The notes below the pieces were generated by a model. It saw only the letters and a program-made list of their open reading frames with translations, ran no database searches and was not told the DNA's origin. Position numbers and translations under genes: made by a program. Below, piece after piece: positions 1 to 6,624 of a stretch of DNA of 9,656 nucleotides (positions are counted from its first letter, which is position 1; every line of letters begins with the position of its first letter). Source of the DNA: JBGPJM01 sp041485385 (GTDB lineage: Bacteria; Planctomycetota; Phycisphaerae; Phycisphaerales; UBA1924); contig JBGPJM010000192.1 of the NCBI GenBank assembly GCA_041485385.1, positions 1 to 9,656 on the forward strand, read 5' to 3'.

Positions 1-258
1 CTTGCGGTTGCGGATCATCGCGCGCTCGTCCGAGGACAGGGCGCTCACCTCCTCGCCGTCGAGCCGGTACTGGCCGGACGTGGGCCTGTCCAGGCAGCCC
101 AGGATGTTCATGAGCGTCGTCTTCCCGGAGCCCGAGGCGCCCATCAGCGCGATCATCTCGCCCCGGTCGATCGAGAGCGAGATCCCGTTCAGCACCGGCA
201 GCTCGATCTCGCCGAGGTGGTAGATGCGGTGGATGTCGTTGAGTTCGATCAGCGCCAT
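1..258 (-). CDS. macB: MacB/LolD-type ABC transporter ATP-binding protein (N-terminal 86 residues, cut by window edge)
   Basis: The ATG at 258-256 opens a frame that runs off the left edge without a stop; 86 codons are visible. The protein starts MALIELNDIHRIYHLGEIEL and has a Walker A motif GASGSGKTT at residues 40-48, followed by LMNILGCLDRPTSGQY, the usual wording of the MacB/LolD/FtsE group of ABC ATPases. The Q-loop, signature motif and Walker B lie beyond the window. AGGGAG sits 6 bases before the ATG, and the gene begins 13 bases after the adaptor stop codon, so the two are surely cotranscribed. As a family, these ATPases power a FtsX-type permease; in MacB the permease is fused to the same chain, in LolD-like systems it is separate. 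Which applies here cannot be seen. The pairing with a MacA-like adaptor favours MacB, so the symbol is given on context. Confidence 0.88.
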   Translation of the reverse strand, partial: MALIELNDIHRIYHLGEIELPVLNGISLSIDRGEMIALMGASGSGKTTLMNILGCLDRPTSGQYRLDGEEVSALSSDERAMIRNRK

Positions 259-271
259 GCCCAGCTCCCTC

Positions 272-1654
272 TTACCGTCCGCGGCCCCGGAACATCTGCG
301 GCGTGAATGGGCTGGCCCCGCCGCCGGAAGGGCCCCCGGCCCCGTTCGACGCGCTCGCCGCCGTGACCTCAGCGACGATGACCTCGTCCCCCTCGGACAG
401 GTCGCTGGTTTCGATCTCGGTCATGACGCCGTCGTTGATGCCGGCCTTGACGGAGATGGCCTGGGGCTTGCCGTCCTTGAGGATCCAGACGGCCGCGCCG
501 GCCCCGCCTGCGCGGGACCGGCCGCCGGGCCTGCCCGAGCCGGCGTCATCGCCGCCGGAACGCCCCTGGCGGGGCTGCTGCGTTTGTCCCTGCGCCCCGC
601 CCGGGCGCGACCCGGCGGCCGGCGCGCCGGCCTGTCGCGGCGACCATCTCAGGGCGGCGCTGGGCACGGCCAGGACCTGCTCGTGCCTGGCCACGATGAA
701 CCGCACGTTGGCCGTCAGGTACGGCAGCAGCTTCAGGTCGGCGTTCTCGGTGACGATCTCGACCGTGTAGGTCACGACGTTCTGGGTCATGGTGGCGTTG
801 AATCGGACCTGGTGCACCTCGCCGTCGAAGTTCCGCCCGGGCCAGGCGTCCACGGTGAAGGTCGCGCGTTGGCCGGGGTTGACGTTGCCGATGTCGGCCT
901 CGTTGACCTGCACAAGCACCTGCATGCGGCTGAGGTCGCGAGCGATGAGGAAGAGGCTCGGGGCGTTGAGGCTGGCGACGACCGTCTGGCCGATGTCCAC
1001 GCGCCGGTCGATGATGACGCCGCTTACCGGCGACTTGATCACGCAGTACGTTACGCTCCGCTGCGACCGCAGCAGCCCCGCCTCCGCCATCGAGACCGAG
1101 GCCTTGGCCTGGGTGATCGACGCCTCGGTGACGGCGAGGCTGGCGACGGCCTGCTCGAAGGTCGACCGGGCGGCGTCGTAATCGGCCTGGGCCAGGGCCA
1201 TCGACGGGCCCAGCCGCTGGGCCCGGTCCCAGTCACGCTGGGCCTGATCGAGCTTGGCCCGGGCCTGCTCGCGGTTGGCCTGCGCCACCTCGACCTGCGC
1301 CTTGGCCTGGTCGAGCTGCGCGAGGTCGGCCTTCACGTCGGCCGCGTAGAGCGAGTCGTCGATCCTGGCCAGCAGCATTCCCTCGTCCACCGACGACCGG
1401 TAGTCGACGGTCCTGCCGTCCTTGTCCAGCCCGAAGGCGGCGATCTGGCCGTTGACCTGCGCGCCCACGTCGACAACGTCCTCGGGCACGACGGTGCCGG
1501 TGGAGGAGATGGTCGAGACGATATCGGTGCGCCGGACCGGCGCGGTGCGGTAGGTGCTCGGCGCGCCGGACCGCCCGAAGAAGTACCACGCCGCGCCCGC
1601 GGCGGCGCCGCCCAGCACCAGGACCGCCGCGATCACCTTAAGCAGACGTGACAT
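272..1654 (-). CDS. macA: MacA-like periplasmic adaptor (membrane fusion protein) of a tripartite ABC efflux system
   Basis: The 460-residue protein has an N-terminal membrane anchor (residues 5-26), a split barrel-sandwich/lipoyl part (about 46-100 and 205-235), an Ala/Gln/Lys-rich coiled-coil hairpin (about 105-200) and a beta-barrel part. Its segment TYTVEI...ADLKLLPYLTANV...VLAVPSAALRW (295-337) closely follows the MacA signature. Such adaptors bridge the inner-membrane ABC pump and an outer-membrane channel. A GTG at 1663 would add three residues, but AGGAGG at 1668-1663 overlaps that codon and lies 8 bases before the ATG at 1654, so ATG is chosen. The start overlaps the end of marR by 17 bases. 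Unusual is a Gly/Pro/Arg/Gln-rich stretch at 338-387, inserted between the VPSAAL strand and the following VWILKDGKP strand, plus a Gly/Pro-rich tail ending FRGRGR. It could also serve another MacB-like pump such as a lipoprotein or peptide exporter. Confidence 0.93.
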   Translation of the reverse strand: MSRLLKVIAAVLVLGGAAAGAAWYFFGRSGAPSTYRTAPVRRTDIVSTISSTGTVVPEDVVDVGAQVNGQIAAFGLDKDGRTVDYRSSVDEGMLLARIDDSLYAADVKADLAQLDQAKAQVEVAQANREQARAKLDQAQRDWDRAQRLGPSMALAQADYDAARSTFEQAVASLAVTEASITQAKASVSMAEAGLLRSQRSVTYCVIKSPVSGVIIDRRVDIGQTVVASLNAPSLFLIARDLSRMQVLVQVNEADIGNVNPGQRATFTVDAWPGRNFDGEVHQVRFNATMTQNVVTYTVEIVTENADLKLLPYLTANVRFIVARHEQVLAVPSAALRWSPRQAGAPAAGSRPGGAQGQTQQPRQGRSGGDDAGSGRPGGRSRAGGAGAAVWILKDGKPQAISVKAGINDGVMTEIETSDLSEGDEVIVAEVTAASASNGAGGPSGGGASPFTPQMFRGRGR

Positions 1655-2213
1655 CGACGCCACCTCCTGTTTTCTTGACCCCGCCCGGTCCGGCCCGCGT
1701 CCGATCGGCGGCGGGGCCCTGGCCGTCCATCCGCTCGGCCAGCGGCTCGACGTGCGCGATCATCCGCCGGAGCAGGCGAAGGAACTCGGCCTGCTCGGGC
1801 GCGGTGAGGCCGGCCATGAGCTGGCCGATCCACCGTGGGTGCCGGGCGAGCACCTGCTTGACGACCCGGCGCCCCTCGTCGGTGAGGCACACGCAGCGGG
1901 AGCGTTGATCGCCCCCCGGGGTCGTCCTGGCCAGCAGCCCCATGCGCTCGAGGCGCCCGACCACGCCGGTGACGGTCGGCGGGCGGACGAGCAGGAGCGA
2001 TCCGAGGTCGGTCAGGCGCGGCGGAGCGTCGCCGGCCGATTCGCGCCGGGAAAGAGCCCGGAGCACGCCCCACTGCGCCGGGCTGATGCCGAATCGCGCA
2101 AAGTGCGGTTCGGCCACGCGCCGGAGCAGGCCGGTGACGCGCCAGAACTCACGGAACGCGGCCTCCGCCGGGCGCGGGCTGCTGGACGTCGCTCTGTGGG
2201 GGTGTCGGGCCAT
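1638..2213 (-). CDS. MarR-family winged-helix transcriptional regulator
   Basis: The 191-residue protein carries a MarR-type winged helix-turn-helix: GISPAQWGVLRAL (42-54), the recognition region LTDLGSLLLVRPPTVTGVVGRLE (67-89), and a wing with GDQRSR (101-106) followed by the typical LTDEGRR (110-116). Helices on both sides (about 17-40 and 117-160) fit the dimerisation domain. The tail after residue 165 is Gly/Arg-rich and probably disordered. It is the first gene of the run marR-macA-macB, and its stop lies inside macA, so the macA ribosome site is within marR. MarR proteins usually repress their own operon until a small, often aromatic, ligand binds; self-control of this pump is therefore the simplest inference, supported by palindromes just upstream. 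No good Shine-Dalgarno precedes the ATG at 2213, so the start is less certain than the family; no better in-frame start is evident. Confidence 0.9.
   Translation of the reverse strand: MARHPHRATSSSPRPAEAAFREFWRVTGLLRRVAEPHFARFGISPAQWGVLRALSRRESAGDAPPRLTDLGSLLLVRPPTVTGVVGRLERMGLLARTTPGGDQRSRCVCLTDEGRRVVKQVLARHPRWIGQLMAGLTAPEQAEFLRLLRRMIAHVEPLAERMDGQGPAADRTRAGPGGVKKTGGGVDVTSA
1663..1668 (-). promoter_or_regulatory. Ribosome binding site of macA inside marR
   Basis: Read on the minus strand this is AGGAGG, 8 bases before the ATG at 1654. It overlaps the alternative GTG at 1663, which rules that codon out as the likely start. It lies within the last codons of marR, so translation of the two genes is probably coupled. 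Confidence 0.7.
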
Positions 2214-2231
2214 GGAAGGGGTGGAAGGTTC

Positions 2232-2245
2232 GTTCGCTTGCTAAC
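2232..2245. promoter_or_regulatory. Operator-like imperfect palindrome upstream of marR
   Basis: GTTCGCTTGCTAAC is a 14-base near-palindrome: the half GTTCGCT matches the reverse complement of the other half, GTTAGCA, at 5 of 7 positions. It starts 18 bases upstream of the marR ATG, in the most AT-rich part of the divergent region. Position, size and symmetry fit a site for a dimeric MarR protein, presumably the product of the adjacent gene. This is inference from placement; no consensus was computed. Confidence 0.35.
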
Positions 2246-2253
2246 TAAAACGC

Positions 2254-2264
2254 GGCAGGCTGCC
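2254..2264. promoter_or_regulatory. Second short perfect palindrome upstream of marR
   Basis: GGCAG-G-CTGCC is a perfect 5+5 inverted repeat with one central base, 8 bases beyond the near-palindrome at 2232-2245. It could be a second operator half or part of a promoter spacer. Its GC-rich sequence makes chance occurrence in this genome quite possible. Confidence 0.2.
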
Positions 2265-2372
2265 GATCATTGCACGCGGGCGCCCGGGACGTCGCGCCCT
2301 CCGCAACAGGATCGCAGATTCGCCGCCGGAACGGTTGCCGCCGCGGGATTTGCGCGGCAGGCTGTTGTGTGG

Positions 2373-2410
2373 CCGCGATCCGCCGCACAACGGCGGAACG
2401 GCGATCGCGG
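2373..2410. repeat. Overlapping inverted repeats in the divergent intergenic region
   Basis: TCCGCCG (2379-2385) pairs with CGGCGGA (2391-2397) across a 5-base CACAA loop. An outer pair, CCGCGATC (2373-2380) with GATCGCGG (2403-2410), surrounds it; the two overlap at 2379-2380, so they would be alternative or partly merged stems. The right arm contains the 8-base palindrome GCGATCGC. The hairpin could act in DNA or in the transcript of the downstream gene. The function is unknown. Confidence 0.35.
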
Positions 2411-2434
2411 TCGATACCCTGAGCGGGGCGGTGG

Positions 2435-2483
2435 CCGCGGTCGTCCCGGCAATCCGGGAGACATGCGAGCCGCGCGACCGCGG
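2435..2483 (+). promoter_or_regulatory. Foldable leader (nested hairpins) before the DNRLRE gene
   Basis: CCGCGGTCG (2435-2443) and CGACCGCGG (2475-2483) form a perfect 9-base stem. Inside the loop, CCCGG (2445-2449) and CCGGG (2454-2458) form a second stem with a CAAT loop. The structure ends 26 bases before the ATG at 2510 and would lie in the 5' leader of that transcript, where it could affect translation or mRNA stability. It matches no riboswitch class that I recognise. Confidence 0.3.
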
Positions 2484-2509
2484 GGTCGGGGACAGGGCCG
2501 GAGTGATGG

Positions 2510-3292
2510 ATGCGTGAGCGATTCGTGCTGCTCGCGGGGTGGGTGTGCGTGGCGGGCGCCGCGCAGCCGGTCGTGCGCGCCGACGTGGTGAGCCTCGGCG
2601 CCGACCGCGACAACACGCTGTATGAGAACGAGGAGGGCACGGTCTCCAACGGCGCGGGGGCGCATTTCTTCGCGGGCACGACCGCGAACCTCTTCATCCG
2701 GCGCGGCATGGTTCGGTTCGACGTCGCGCCGACCCTGCCTGCCAACACCGTGGTGCTGGCCGTGCGGCTCACGCTGCATATGTCGCGCACCAACACGGCC
2801 AGCGAGCCGGTCTCGCTCCACCGGGCGCTCGCGGACTGGGGCGAGGGAGCGTCGGTGGGGCAGGGAGAGGAGGGATCCGGCACGAACGCGGAGCCCGGCG
2901 ACGCGACGTGGCTCCATGCCTTCTACGACACCGACCTCTGGTCCACGCCCGGCGGGGACTTCGTGCAGGACGCCAGCGCGTCGATCCTCGTCACCGGCAA
3001 TGGCTTCTACTCTTGGGGCTCGACCCCCTCGATGGTGGCAGACGTGCAGGCCTGGGTGGACAACCCGGCGTCGGGTTTCGGGTGGCTGGTCATGGGGAAC
3101 GAGGAGGTGGAGGCCAGCGCGAAGCGGTTCGACTCGCGAGAGAACCCGGAGGAAGCGTTCCGGCCGGCGCTGGTGATCGAGTACTCGTACGTGCCCGGCC
3201 CGTTGGGCGCGGCGGTGCTGATGGTGGCTGGCGGGGTGGCGGCAACGCGTGGGTTCCCACGTTCGAGGGGCCGGAGGAGCGCGCCGTGCTGA
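2510..3292 (+). CDS. Secreted DNRLRE-domain protein with PEP-CTERM-like C-terminal sorting tail
   Basis: The 260-residue protein starts with a Sec signal peptide (RERF, hydrophobic core 6-18, likely cleavage after VVRA at 21-24). The mature part reads like a DNRLRE beta-sandwich: DVVSLGADRDNTLYE opening, LFIRRGMVRFDV (60-71), LHRALADWGEG (103-112), GDATWLHAFYDTDLW (130-144), TPGGDF and a closing FRPALVIEYS. DNRLRE domains are extracellular beta-rich modules found in large surface proteins; here it is nearly the entire protein. The end, VPGP (228-231), a short hydrophobic stretch (232-245) and a basic RSRGRR (251-256), has the three-part plan of a PEP-CTERM sorting signal, although GP replaces the usual EP. 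GGAG lies 6 bases before the ATG. It diverges from the marR operon and precedes the DUF1800 gene in the same direction by 316 bases. The exact role is unknown; surface or matrix structure is likely. Confidence 0.82.
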   Translation: MRERFVLLAGWVCVAGAAQPVVRADVVSLGADRDNTLYENEEGTVSNGAGAHFFAGTTANLFIRRGMVRFDVAPTLPANTVVLAVRLTLHMSRTNTASEPVSLHRALADWGEGASVGQGEEGSGTNAEPGDATWLHAFYDTDLWSTPGGDFVQDASASILVTGNGFYSWGSTPSMVADVQAWVDNPASGFGWLVMGNEEVEASAKRFDSRENPEEAFRPALVIEYSYVPGPLGAAVLMVAGGVAATRGFPRSRGRRSAPC

Positions 3293-3309
3293 TATTCGGG
3301 CAAAACCCC

Positions 3310-3334
3310 CGCGGCCGGCTTGCAATGGCCCGCG
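3310..3334 (+). terminator. Possible hairpin terminator after the DNRLRE gene (no T-tract)
   Basis: CGCGGCC (3310-3316) can pair with GGCCCGCG (3327-3334) with one bulged C and a 10-base loop, beginning 18 bases after the stop. There is no run of T after it, so intrinsic termination is doubtful; it could instead protect the 3' end of the mRNA. Confidence 0.25.
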
Positions 3335-3484
3335 GCCGCGACACGTTATACGGCGCAGCTTCACGATGGCGGCGGGGGCGGGGCTTGCACCGGACGCGAA
3401 GAAGTGCGAGGATGAGCGACGAGGCGGGGAGGCGGGGCGGCCCGTTCGCGGCCGCGTCTGAGAGTGTTGTGGATTTGCCAGACT

Positions 3485-3497
3485 GATCTCCGAGATC
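3485..3497. promoter_or_regulatory. Perfect 13-base palindrome upstream of DUF1800
   Basis: GATCTC-C-GAGATC is a perfect 6+6 inverted repeat around one base, about 110 bases before the DUF1800 start. It is less GC-rich than its surroundings and has the size of a dimeric regulator site. No regulator is assigned. Confidence 0.3.
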
Positions 3498-3608
3498 GGG
3501 GCGGGTGGAGTCCGGCGTGAGGCGGAAGCGGCACACGGTGAGACGAGCGCGAAGGTTCGTTTGCCACGTTGATGGCTCCCGCCGGCGTCCGAGACAAGGA
3601 GCGCGCCC

Positions 3609-5165
3609 ATGAACCAGGCCGAAGCGCCCGTCCACGACTCCGCGGACTCCCGGATCGATGCAGCGGTGGAGGAGCGGGTCCCGGCGGTCTCGCGCCGGAT
3701 GCTCCTGCGCCGAGCGGGGGTCGGGGTGGGGAGCACCGCGGCGGCGTTCTGGGGGGGGTGGGGGGGCGTCCGGGGCGCGCGGGCGACGCCGCCGGACGTC
3801 TCGGCGGACGTCGATCCGGGAAGCCTGCTCTCGAAGCTGGTGCGGCGCATCACCATGGGGACGTCGCCGGCGGAGATGGCGCTGGCGAACCAGTTCGGAT
3901 ACTCCGGGTACCTCGAGTACCACCTGAACTACACGGCGATTGACGATTCGGCGCTGCAGGCGCGCCTGGCGCCGCTGACCACGCTCACGATGCCGTACCC
4001 GCAGCTCATCCTGCTCCCCAACGGGCAGGTGATCAGCGAGCTGATCGAGGCGGTGATTCTTCGGGCGGTGTACTCGAGCCGGCAGCTCTTCGAGCGGATG
4101 GTGGAGTTCTGGACCGACCACTTCAACATCGACATCAACAAGGAAGCGGACAACTACCTCAAGACCATCGACGACCGCGACGTGATCCGGCAGTTCGCGC
4201 TGGGAACGTTCCCGCAGTTGCTCGACGCCAGCGCCCACAGCCCGGCGATGCTGTACTACCTTGACAACACCACCAGTGTCGCGGGAAATCCGAACGAGAA
4301 CTACGCGCGCGAGCTCATGGAGCTGCACACACTGGGGGTCGACGGCGGGTACACGCAGACGGACGTGCAGGAGGTCGCGCGGTGCTTCACCGGGTGGACC
4401 TGGTTCGGGCGCAACGGCCAGCCCAACGCGGGCACCTTCCGCTACAACAGCAGCGTGCACGACAACGGCCAGAAGATCGTGCTGGGGCACGTCATCGCCG
4501 CCGGCGGCGGGATGCAGGACGCGCTGACGGTCCTGAACATCCTGACCAACCACCCCAGCTGCGCCGCGTTCATCGCCAAGAAGCTGTGCAGGCACCTGCT
4601 GGCGGACAACGTCACCCAGAGCGTCATCGATTCGGTGGCCGCGGCCTACACGCAGTCGGGCGGGGATATCAAGACGATGATCCGGGCGGCGCTGGCCCCC
4701 AACGTGCTCCACGACGCGGCGCCGAAGTACAAGCGTCCGTTCCACCACTTCATGTCGGCGATGCGCGGGCTGCCGACCAGCATCGCCAACACGTCCGGGA
4801 TCCGCTCGTTGTTGCTGGCCACCGGGCACATGCCGTTCTACTGGGGCTCGCCCGACGGCTACCCGGACGCGCTGGATTACTGGTTCGGGCTGATCCTTCC
4901 GCGGTGGAACTTCGGCGCCTCGCTGATGAACGGGACCACCGGGAGCATCAGCGGCGTGACGGTGGACAGCACCGCGTTCTTCAGCGGGCTCACGACGGCG
5001 GACCAGATGATCGACAAGATCAACCAGTCCATGTTCGCGGGGGAGCTGACGGCCACCGAGCGGAGCCGCCTGCGACAGTACCTGCTGGTCAACGTGGCCT
5101 CGACGACGCGCCGCAGAGAGACGATCGGCCTGGCCATCGGCGCACCGACCTTCCAGTGGCACTAG
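3609..5165 (+). CDS. DUF1800 family exported protein with twin-arginine signal
   Basis: The 518-residue protein begins with a polar stretch, then a Tat-like motif SRRMLLRR (28-35) and a Gly/Ala/Trp hydrophobic segment up to about residue 55, ending near ARA-T (57-60). The rest carries the marks of DUF1800: VRRITMGTSPAE (78-89), FERMVEFWTDHFNIDIN (161-177), PNENYARELMELHTLGVDGG (228-247) followed by YTQTDVQEVARCFTGW, and HDNGQKIVLG (284-293). Full length is typical for the family. The biochemical role is not known; DUF1800 genes are repeatedly found just before a DUF1501 gene, as here (92 bases apart), which suggests joint action outside the cytoplasm after folded export. AAGGAG 7 bases before the ATG supports the start. 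Odd: the signal region contains a G8-T-G7 tract (3751-3766). I see no dockerin or PEP-CTERM tail; the chain ends FQWH. Confidence 0.93.
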   Translation: MNQAEAPVHDSADSRIDAAVEERVPAVSRRMLLRRAGVGVGSTAAAFWGGWGGVRGARATPPDVSADVDPGSLLSKLVRRITMGTSPAEMALANQFGYSGYLEYHLNYTAIDDSALQARLAPLTTLTMPYPQLILLPNGQVISELIEAVILRAVYSSRQLFERMVEFWTDHFNIDINKEADNYLKTIDDRDVIRQFALGTFPQLLDASAHSPAMLYYLDNTTSVAGNPNENYARELMELHTLGVDGGYTQTDVQEVARCFTGWTWFGRNGQPNAGTFRYNSSVHDNGQKIVLGHVIAAGGGMQDALTVLNILTNHPSCAAFIAKKLCRHLLADNVTQSVIDSVAAAYTQSGGDIKTMIRAALAPNVLHDAAPKYKRPFHHFMSAMRGLPTSIANTSGIRSLLLATGHMPFYWGSPDGYPDALDYWFGLILPRWNFGASLMNGTTGSISGVTVDSTAFFSGLTTADQMIDKINQSMFAGELTATERSRLRQYLLVNVASTTRRRETIGLAIGAPTFQWH

Positions 5166-5257
5166 GCGCGGCGGAGCGGAACAGCACCCGACGCGGCCCC
5201 TTCCTGTTCGCTTCTCACTCTTCTCTTCTCGTCCCATCGGCCCCAGAGAGGAACCTC

Positions 5258-6556
5258 ATGAGCGACCACGAATCCATCGAGTGCCTTGGCTGCACGGAGT
5301 ACCGCGAGCTCTCACGCCGCAACTTCATGGCCGTCACCGGCGGGGTGACCATGGCCGCGCTCTCGGCGCCGTCGTGGCTGCCGCGCGTGGCGGTGGCGAA
5401 GGACCACCGCGGCACGCAGCGGGACGTGATGGTCGCGATCTACCTGCGCGGCGCGTCGGACGGGCTGACGCTCTGCGTGCCCTGGGGGGAGAACGCGTAC
5501 TACACCAACCGGCCGACGCTCAACATCCCGCGCCCGGACAGCGCTGACCCCAACCGGGCGACCGACCTCGACGGGTTCTTCGGCCTGCCGCCCGCGATGT
5601 CGCCCCTGCTGCCGGCCTACCAGGCCGGGAAGCTCCTGATCGTGCACGCCTGCGGCTCGACGGATACCTCCCGGTCGCACTTCGACGCCCAGCGGCTGAT
5701 GGAGGTCGGCGTCGCGGGCGTGACGTACACCAGCGGCTGGCTGGGCCGGCATCTCTACAGCGTCGCGCCGATGGACCCCAATGCGATCCTCCGCGCCGTG
5801 GGGATCTCCACGGGCCTGCAGCGCTCGCTCCAGGGAGGGCCCTCCACGCTCCCGATCCCCGACCTCGATAACTTCGGCCTCTCCGGCAGCTCAACAACCA
5901 ACGCCGAGCGGCGCGGCGCCCTGAACGACATGTACGCCGTAGTGCCGGACCCCGTCCACGCGGCCGCCGAGAACACCCTGGCCACCATCGACCTGCTCAA
6001 CACGATCAACTTCGCGGGGTACGTCCCCGCGGGGAGCGCGGCCTACCCCGCCGGCGGCTTCGGGCTTGCCCTGAAATCCACCGCCGCGCTGATCAAGGCC
6101 CAGGTCGGCGTCGAGGCCGTCGCCATCGACGTCAGCGGCTGGGACACGCACATCAACCAGGGCCCCATCAGCGGGGGCATGGCGACGCTCATGAGCACGC
6201 TCGCCGCCGGCGTGGGCGCGTTCTACACCGACATGACGACCGGCACGGCGCCCACCTTCGTGCTCGTCGCGATGTCCGAGTTCGGCCGGCGCCTGGCGGA
6301 GAACGGCAGCCTCGGCACCGACCACGGGCACGGCAACGCGCTGTTCGTGATGGGCAACTGCATCGCCGGGGGGCAGGTGATGCGCCAGTGGCCCGGCCTG
6401 TCGCCCGGTCAGCTCTACCAGGGCCGCGACCTGCAGGTGACGATCGACTACCGCGACATCCTCGCCGAGATCATCCAGCAGCGGCTCGGCAACACCAACC
6501 TGGACTACGTCTTCCCCGGCTACACGCCCACCGACCGCGCCGCGGTCGCCTGCTAG
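5258..6556 (+). CDS. DUF1501 family exported protein with twin-arginine signal
   Basis: The 432-residue protein has a clear Tat signal: LSRRNFM at 18-24 followed by a hydrophobic stretch AVTGGVTMAALSA (25-37) and probable cleavage before KDHR (48-51). DUF1501 features follow: VAIYLRGASDGL (59-70), LIVHACGSTDTSRSHFDAQ (127-145), DVSGWDTH (291-298) and, near the end, MSEFGRRLAENG (339-350) with GTDHGHGN (353-360). The family is placed in the alkaline phosphatase-like (sulfatase) fold group, so the Asp/His residues in WDTH and TDHGHG could hold metal; the reaction is not established and no substrate can be named. The frame is open far upstream into the DUF1800 gene, but AGAGG 6 bases before the ATG at 5258 and the Tat signal fix this start. 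It lies 92 bases after DUF1800 and 68 before the dockerin-like gene, so the three are probably one operon. Confidence 0.93.
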   Translation: MSDHESIECLGCTEYRELSRRNFMAVTGGVTMAALSAPSWLPRVAVAKDHRGTQRDVMVAIYLRGASDGLTLCVPWGENAYYTNRPTLNIPRPDSADPNRATDLDGFFGLPPAMSPLLPAYQAGKLLIVHACGSTDTSRSHFDAQRLMEVGVAGVTYTSGWLGRHLYSVAPMDPNAILRAVGISTGLQRSLQGGPSTLPIPDLDNFGLSGSSTTNAERRGALNDMYAVVPDPVHAAAENTLATIDLLNTINFAGYVPAGSAAYPAGGFGLALKSTAALIKAQVGVEAVAIDVSGWDTHINQGPISGGMATLMSTLAAGVGAFYTDMTTGTAPTFVLVAMSEFGRRLAENGSLGTDHGHGNALFVMGNCIAGGQVMRQWPGLSPGQLYQGRDLQVTIDYRDILAEIIQQRLGNTNLDYVFPGYTPTDRAAVAC

Positions 6557-6624
6557 TCATGCCGAGCCGTCCGCCCCGCGCCTTGTCCCCTCCCCCGTCC
6601 CGCTCGATCGCAGGAGTGCAACCG

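Larger units (their letters stand above)
3293..3608. other. Intergenic region between the DNRLRE and DUF1800 genes
   Basis: No convincing gene was found in these 316 bases; the open frames across it have no family resemblance and no ribosome site. It holds an imperfect hairpin soon after the upstream stop (3310-3334), an AT-rich TTATAC island at 3346-3351 that resembles a -10 box but has no -35 match at normal spacing, a perfect 13-base palindrome (3485-3497), and the AAGGAG ribosome site of the DUF1800 gene at 3596-3601, 7 bases before its ATG. Confidence 0.6.

Noticed and set aside
224..1651. A 475-codon plus-strand open frame opposite the adaptor gene
   Set aside because: It is composed mainly of Arg, Gly, Leu, Val and Asp without domain motifs, and is the mirror of the well-supported macA.
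3320..3352. TTGCAA (3320-3325) with TTATAC (3346-3351) as a promoter
   Set aside because: The spacing is 20 bases, too long for a standard housekeeping promoter, and the -35 match is weak. It is kept only as a note in the intergenic entry.
3090..5237. A 715-codon open frame on the minus strand opposite DUF1800
   Set aside because: Its translation is Arg/Val/His-rich low-complexity text without family motifs, and the plus strand carries a clear DUF1800 protein. Long antisense frames are expected at this GC content.
4382..5257. Upstream extension of the DUF1501 frame into the DUF1800 gene
   Set aside because: The extension reads as out-of-frame DUF1800 sequence, and the ATG at 5258 has a good ribosome site and is followed by a Tat signal.
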